Positions 63,250 to 64,000 of a stretch of DNA of 64,000 bases are shown here, in pieces. The position numbers were made by a program, and so were the translations under genes. How positions within the stretch are numbered: the stretch's first letter is position 1; the number at the start of each line of letters is the position of its first letter. The stretch is taken from contig CAVPFW010000011.1 in NCBI GenBank assembly GCA_963703855.1, positions 62,001-126,000 of the forward strand, read 5' to 3'. The stretch is from AP-15 sp963703855. Its GTDB lineage: Bacteria > Pseudomonadota > Alphaproteobacteria > ATCC43930 > CGMCC-115725. The notes below the pieces were generated by a model. The model worked only from the letters and a program-made list of their open reading frames with translations, did no database searches and had not been told where the DNA came from.

Positions 63250-63410
63250 GCGTCATTGTAATGGCGACGCGTCTTTGCCGAAATAGAGCGGCGCGCGCCG
63301 CTCTCTGCGTCATTGTCGGGGCATGGCGGCGCGGGCGAGATAAAGGGGCGCTCGGCTGCCGGCGGCGCGCGATCTTCCGCTTCCGCGGGGTTTCCTGTTA
63401 TAGGGGCGCG

Positions 63411-64000
63411 GTGGCGATGTTCCCGAACAACCGGCGAGCCCTGTTCGCTTTCCTTCACGACATTGCGATGGCGGCGCTGTCTATCGTCGTCTCGCTGTAT
63501 CTGCGCATCGGCACCGACATCGTCGGCTACCAGCCCCGGCTGACGGCGGTCTACGTCGTCACCTTCACGTTGATCGCCGCGGGGGTGTTCCTGGTGACCG
63601 GGCTCTACCGCGGCATCTGGCGCTACGCCTCCTTGCCCGATCTGTTCAACATCGCCCGCGCAGTGACTTTGACCCTGCTCGTCTTCCTGCCGGCGATGTT
63701 CGTCGTGACCCGTCTCGAGGCGCTGCCGCGCTCGACCCTGCTGATCGACTGGTTCGTGCTGGTGGCCCTGCTGGGCGGGCCGCGCCTCGCCTACCGCCTG
63801 TTCAAGGACCGCGGTCTCGACCACGTCCTCGAACGCGCCAGGCATCAGAGCGTGCCGGTGCTGCTGATCAGCGCCAAGGACGGGGCCGACACCTTTATCC
63901 GCGAGATGATGCGCAATCCGCGCGCGGTTTATCGCGTGGTCGGCGTCCTCGCCGATACCCCGTCGCGGGTTGGGCGCGAGATCTATCGCGTGCCCGTGCT
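63411..64000 (+). CDS. FlaA1/CapD-like polysaccharide biosynthesis protein, cut by window edge
   Basis: The visible 196 residues contain an N-terminal membrane domain of about four helices (LHDIAMAALSIVVSLYLRIG, VYVVTFTLIAAGVFLVTGLY, IARAVTLTLLVFLPAMFVVT, LIDWFVLVALLGGPRLAYRL) followed by the start of a Rossmann-like domain (VLLISAKDGADTFIREMMRN). This is the layout of membrane-bound nucleotide-sugar 4,6-dehydratases. The catalytic domain is outside the window. GTG at 63411 and ATG at 63417 are both possible starts. Confidence 0.85.
   Translation, partial: MAMFPNNRRALFAFLHDIAMAALSIVVSLYLRIGTDIVGYQPRLTAVYVVTFTLIAAGVFLVTGLYRGIWRYASLPDLFNIARAVTLTLLVFLPAMFVVTRLEALPRSTLLIDWFVLVALLGGPRLAYRLFKDRGLDHVLERARHQSVPVLLISAKDGADTFIREMMRNPRAVYRVVGVLADTPSRVGREIYRVPV

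Overview
The window is high-GC DNA from an alphaproteobacterium, most likely of Rhodospirillales type. The evidence is a CckA hybrid kinase close to SciP (both belong to the CtrA cell-cycle circuit), a mmgR-like small RNA, linked kdsB-pheA-cytochrome c genes, accD-folC, and glnE-bcp. The species cannot be named from the sequence alone. Coding density is normal and most genes are chromosomal housekeeping or catabolic genes. Three parts look accessory: about 21.2-31.2 kb, 38.7-39.2 kb and 42.5-46.5 kb.

Layout. 1-2 kb: trehalose synthesis (otsB, then otsA running off the left edge). 2.0-8.9 kb: a mmgR-like sRNA, phenylalanine hydroxylase, an N-formylglutamate amidohydrolase, an amine oxidase, a GMC oxidoreductase (the junction of the last two has been duplicated and has decayed) and a PPK2 polyphosphate kinase. 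9.1-13.8 kb: recA, cckA, dksA-like, sciP. 13.8-18.7 kb: a small secreted protein, dihydropyrimidinase, a PLD-type nuclease, two VOC proteins and a LysR regulator. 18.8-21.2 kb: two paralogous secreted Pro/Gly-rich proteins that share an upstream motif, and a 2OG-Fe(II) oxygenase. 21.2-29.1 kb: a mosaic of dispersed palindromic repeats and 3'-end gene remnants around a lower-GC Thoeris antiphage locus (thsB, thsA), then a thiolase-like/DUF35 pair. 29.5 kb: tRNA-Phe. 29.9-41.6 kb: a cis-prenyltransferase, an E1-beta remnant, tandem DUF427, MarR, pheA, kdsB, cytochrome c, a molybdopterin hydroxylase large subunit, cysQ, a broken hicA with intact hicB, folC and accD. 41.7-46.6 kb: a TPR membrane protein and two PEP-CTERM-type proteins flanking a CapD-like dehydratase and a UDP-sulfoquinovose synthase. 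46.7-51.8 kb: a PNPOx-like protein, a second formylglutamate amidohydrolase, argE, an aspartoacylase-like protein, a DNA glycosylase and VapBC. 51.8-64 kb: a SWIM-SNF2 ATPase, enoyl-CoA hydratase, MmgE/PrpD, glnE, bcp, DUF455, a cyclic-nucleotide-gated K+ channel and a truncated FlaA1/CapD-like gene at the right edge.

The standout system is the Thoeris locus. ThsB (TIR-like) starts at a TTG with a strong ribosome site. ThsA (SIR2 plus SLOG) keeps its catalytic Asn and His, but two compensating single-base indels put about 77 residues of the SLOG domain out of frame. Similar single-base frame breaks occur in accD, glnE, a cytochrome c, an SNF2 ATPase and others. accD is normally indispensable, so many of these breaks are probably assembly indels rather than true decay, and the ThsA break should be judged in that light.

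A second notable point is a perfect-arm palindrome between the LysR gene and the first secreted Pro/Gly-rich gene. A shortened copy lies upstream of the paralogue, which suggests a small regulon.
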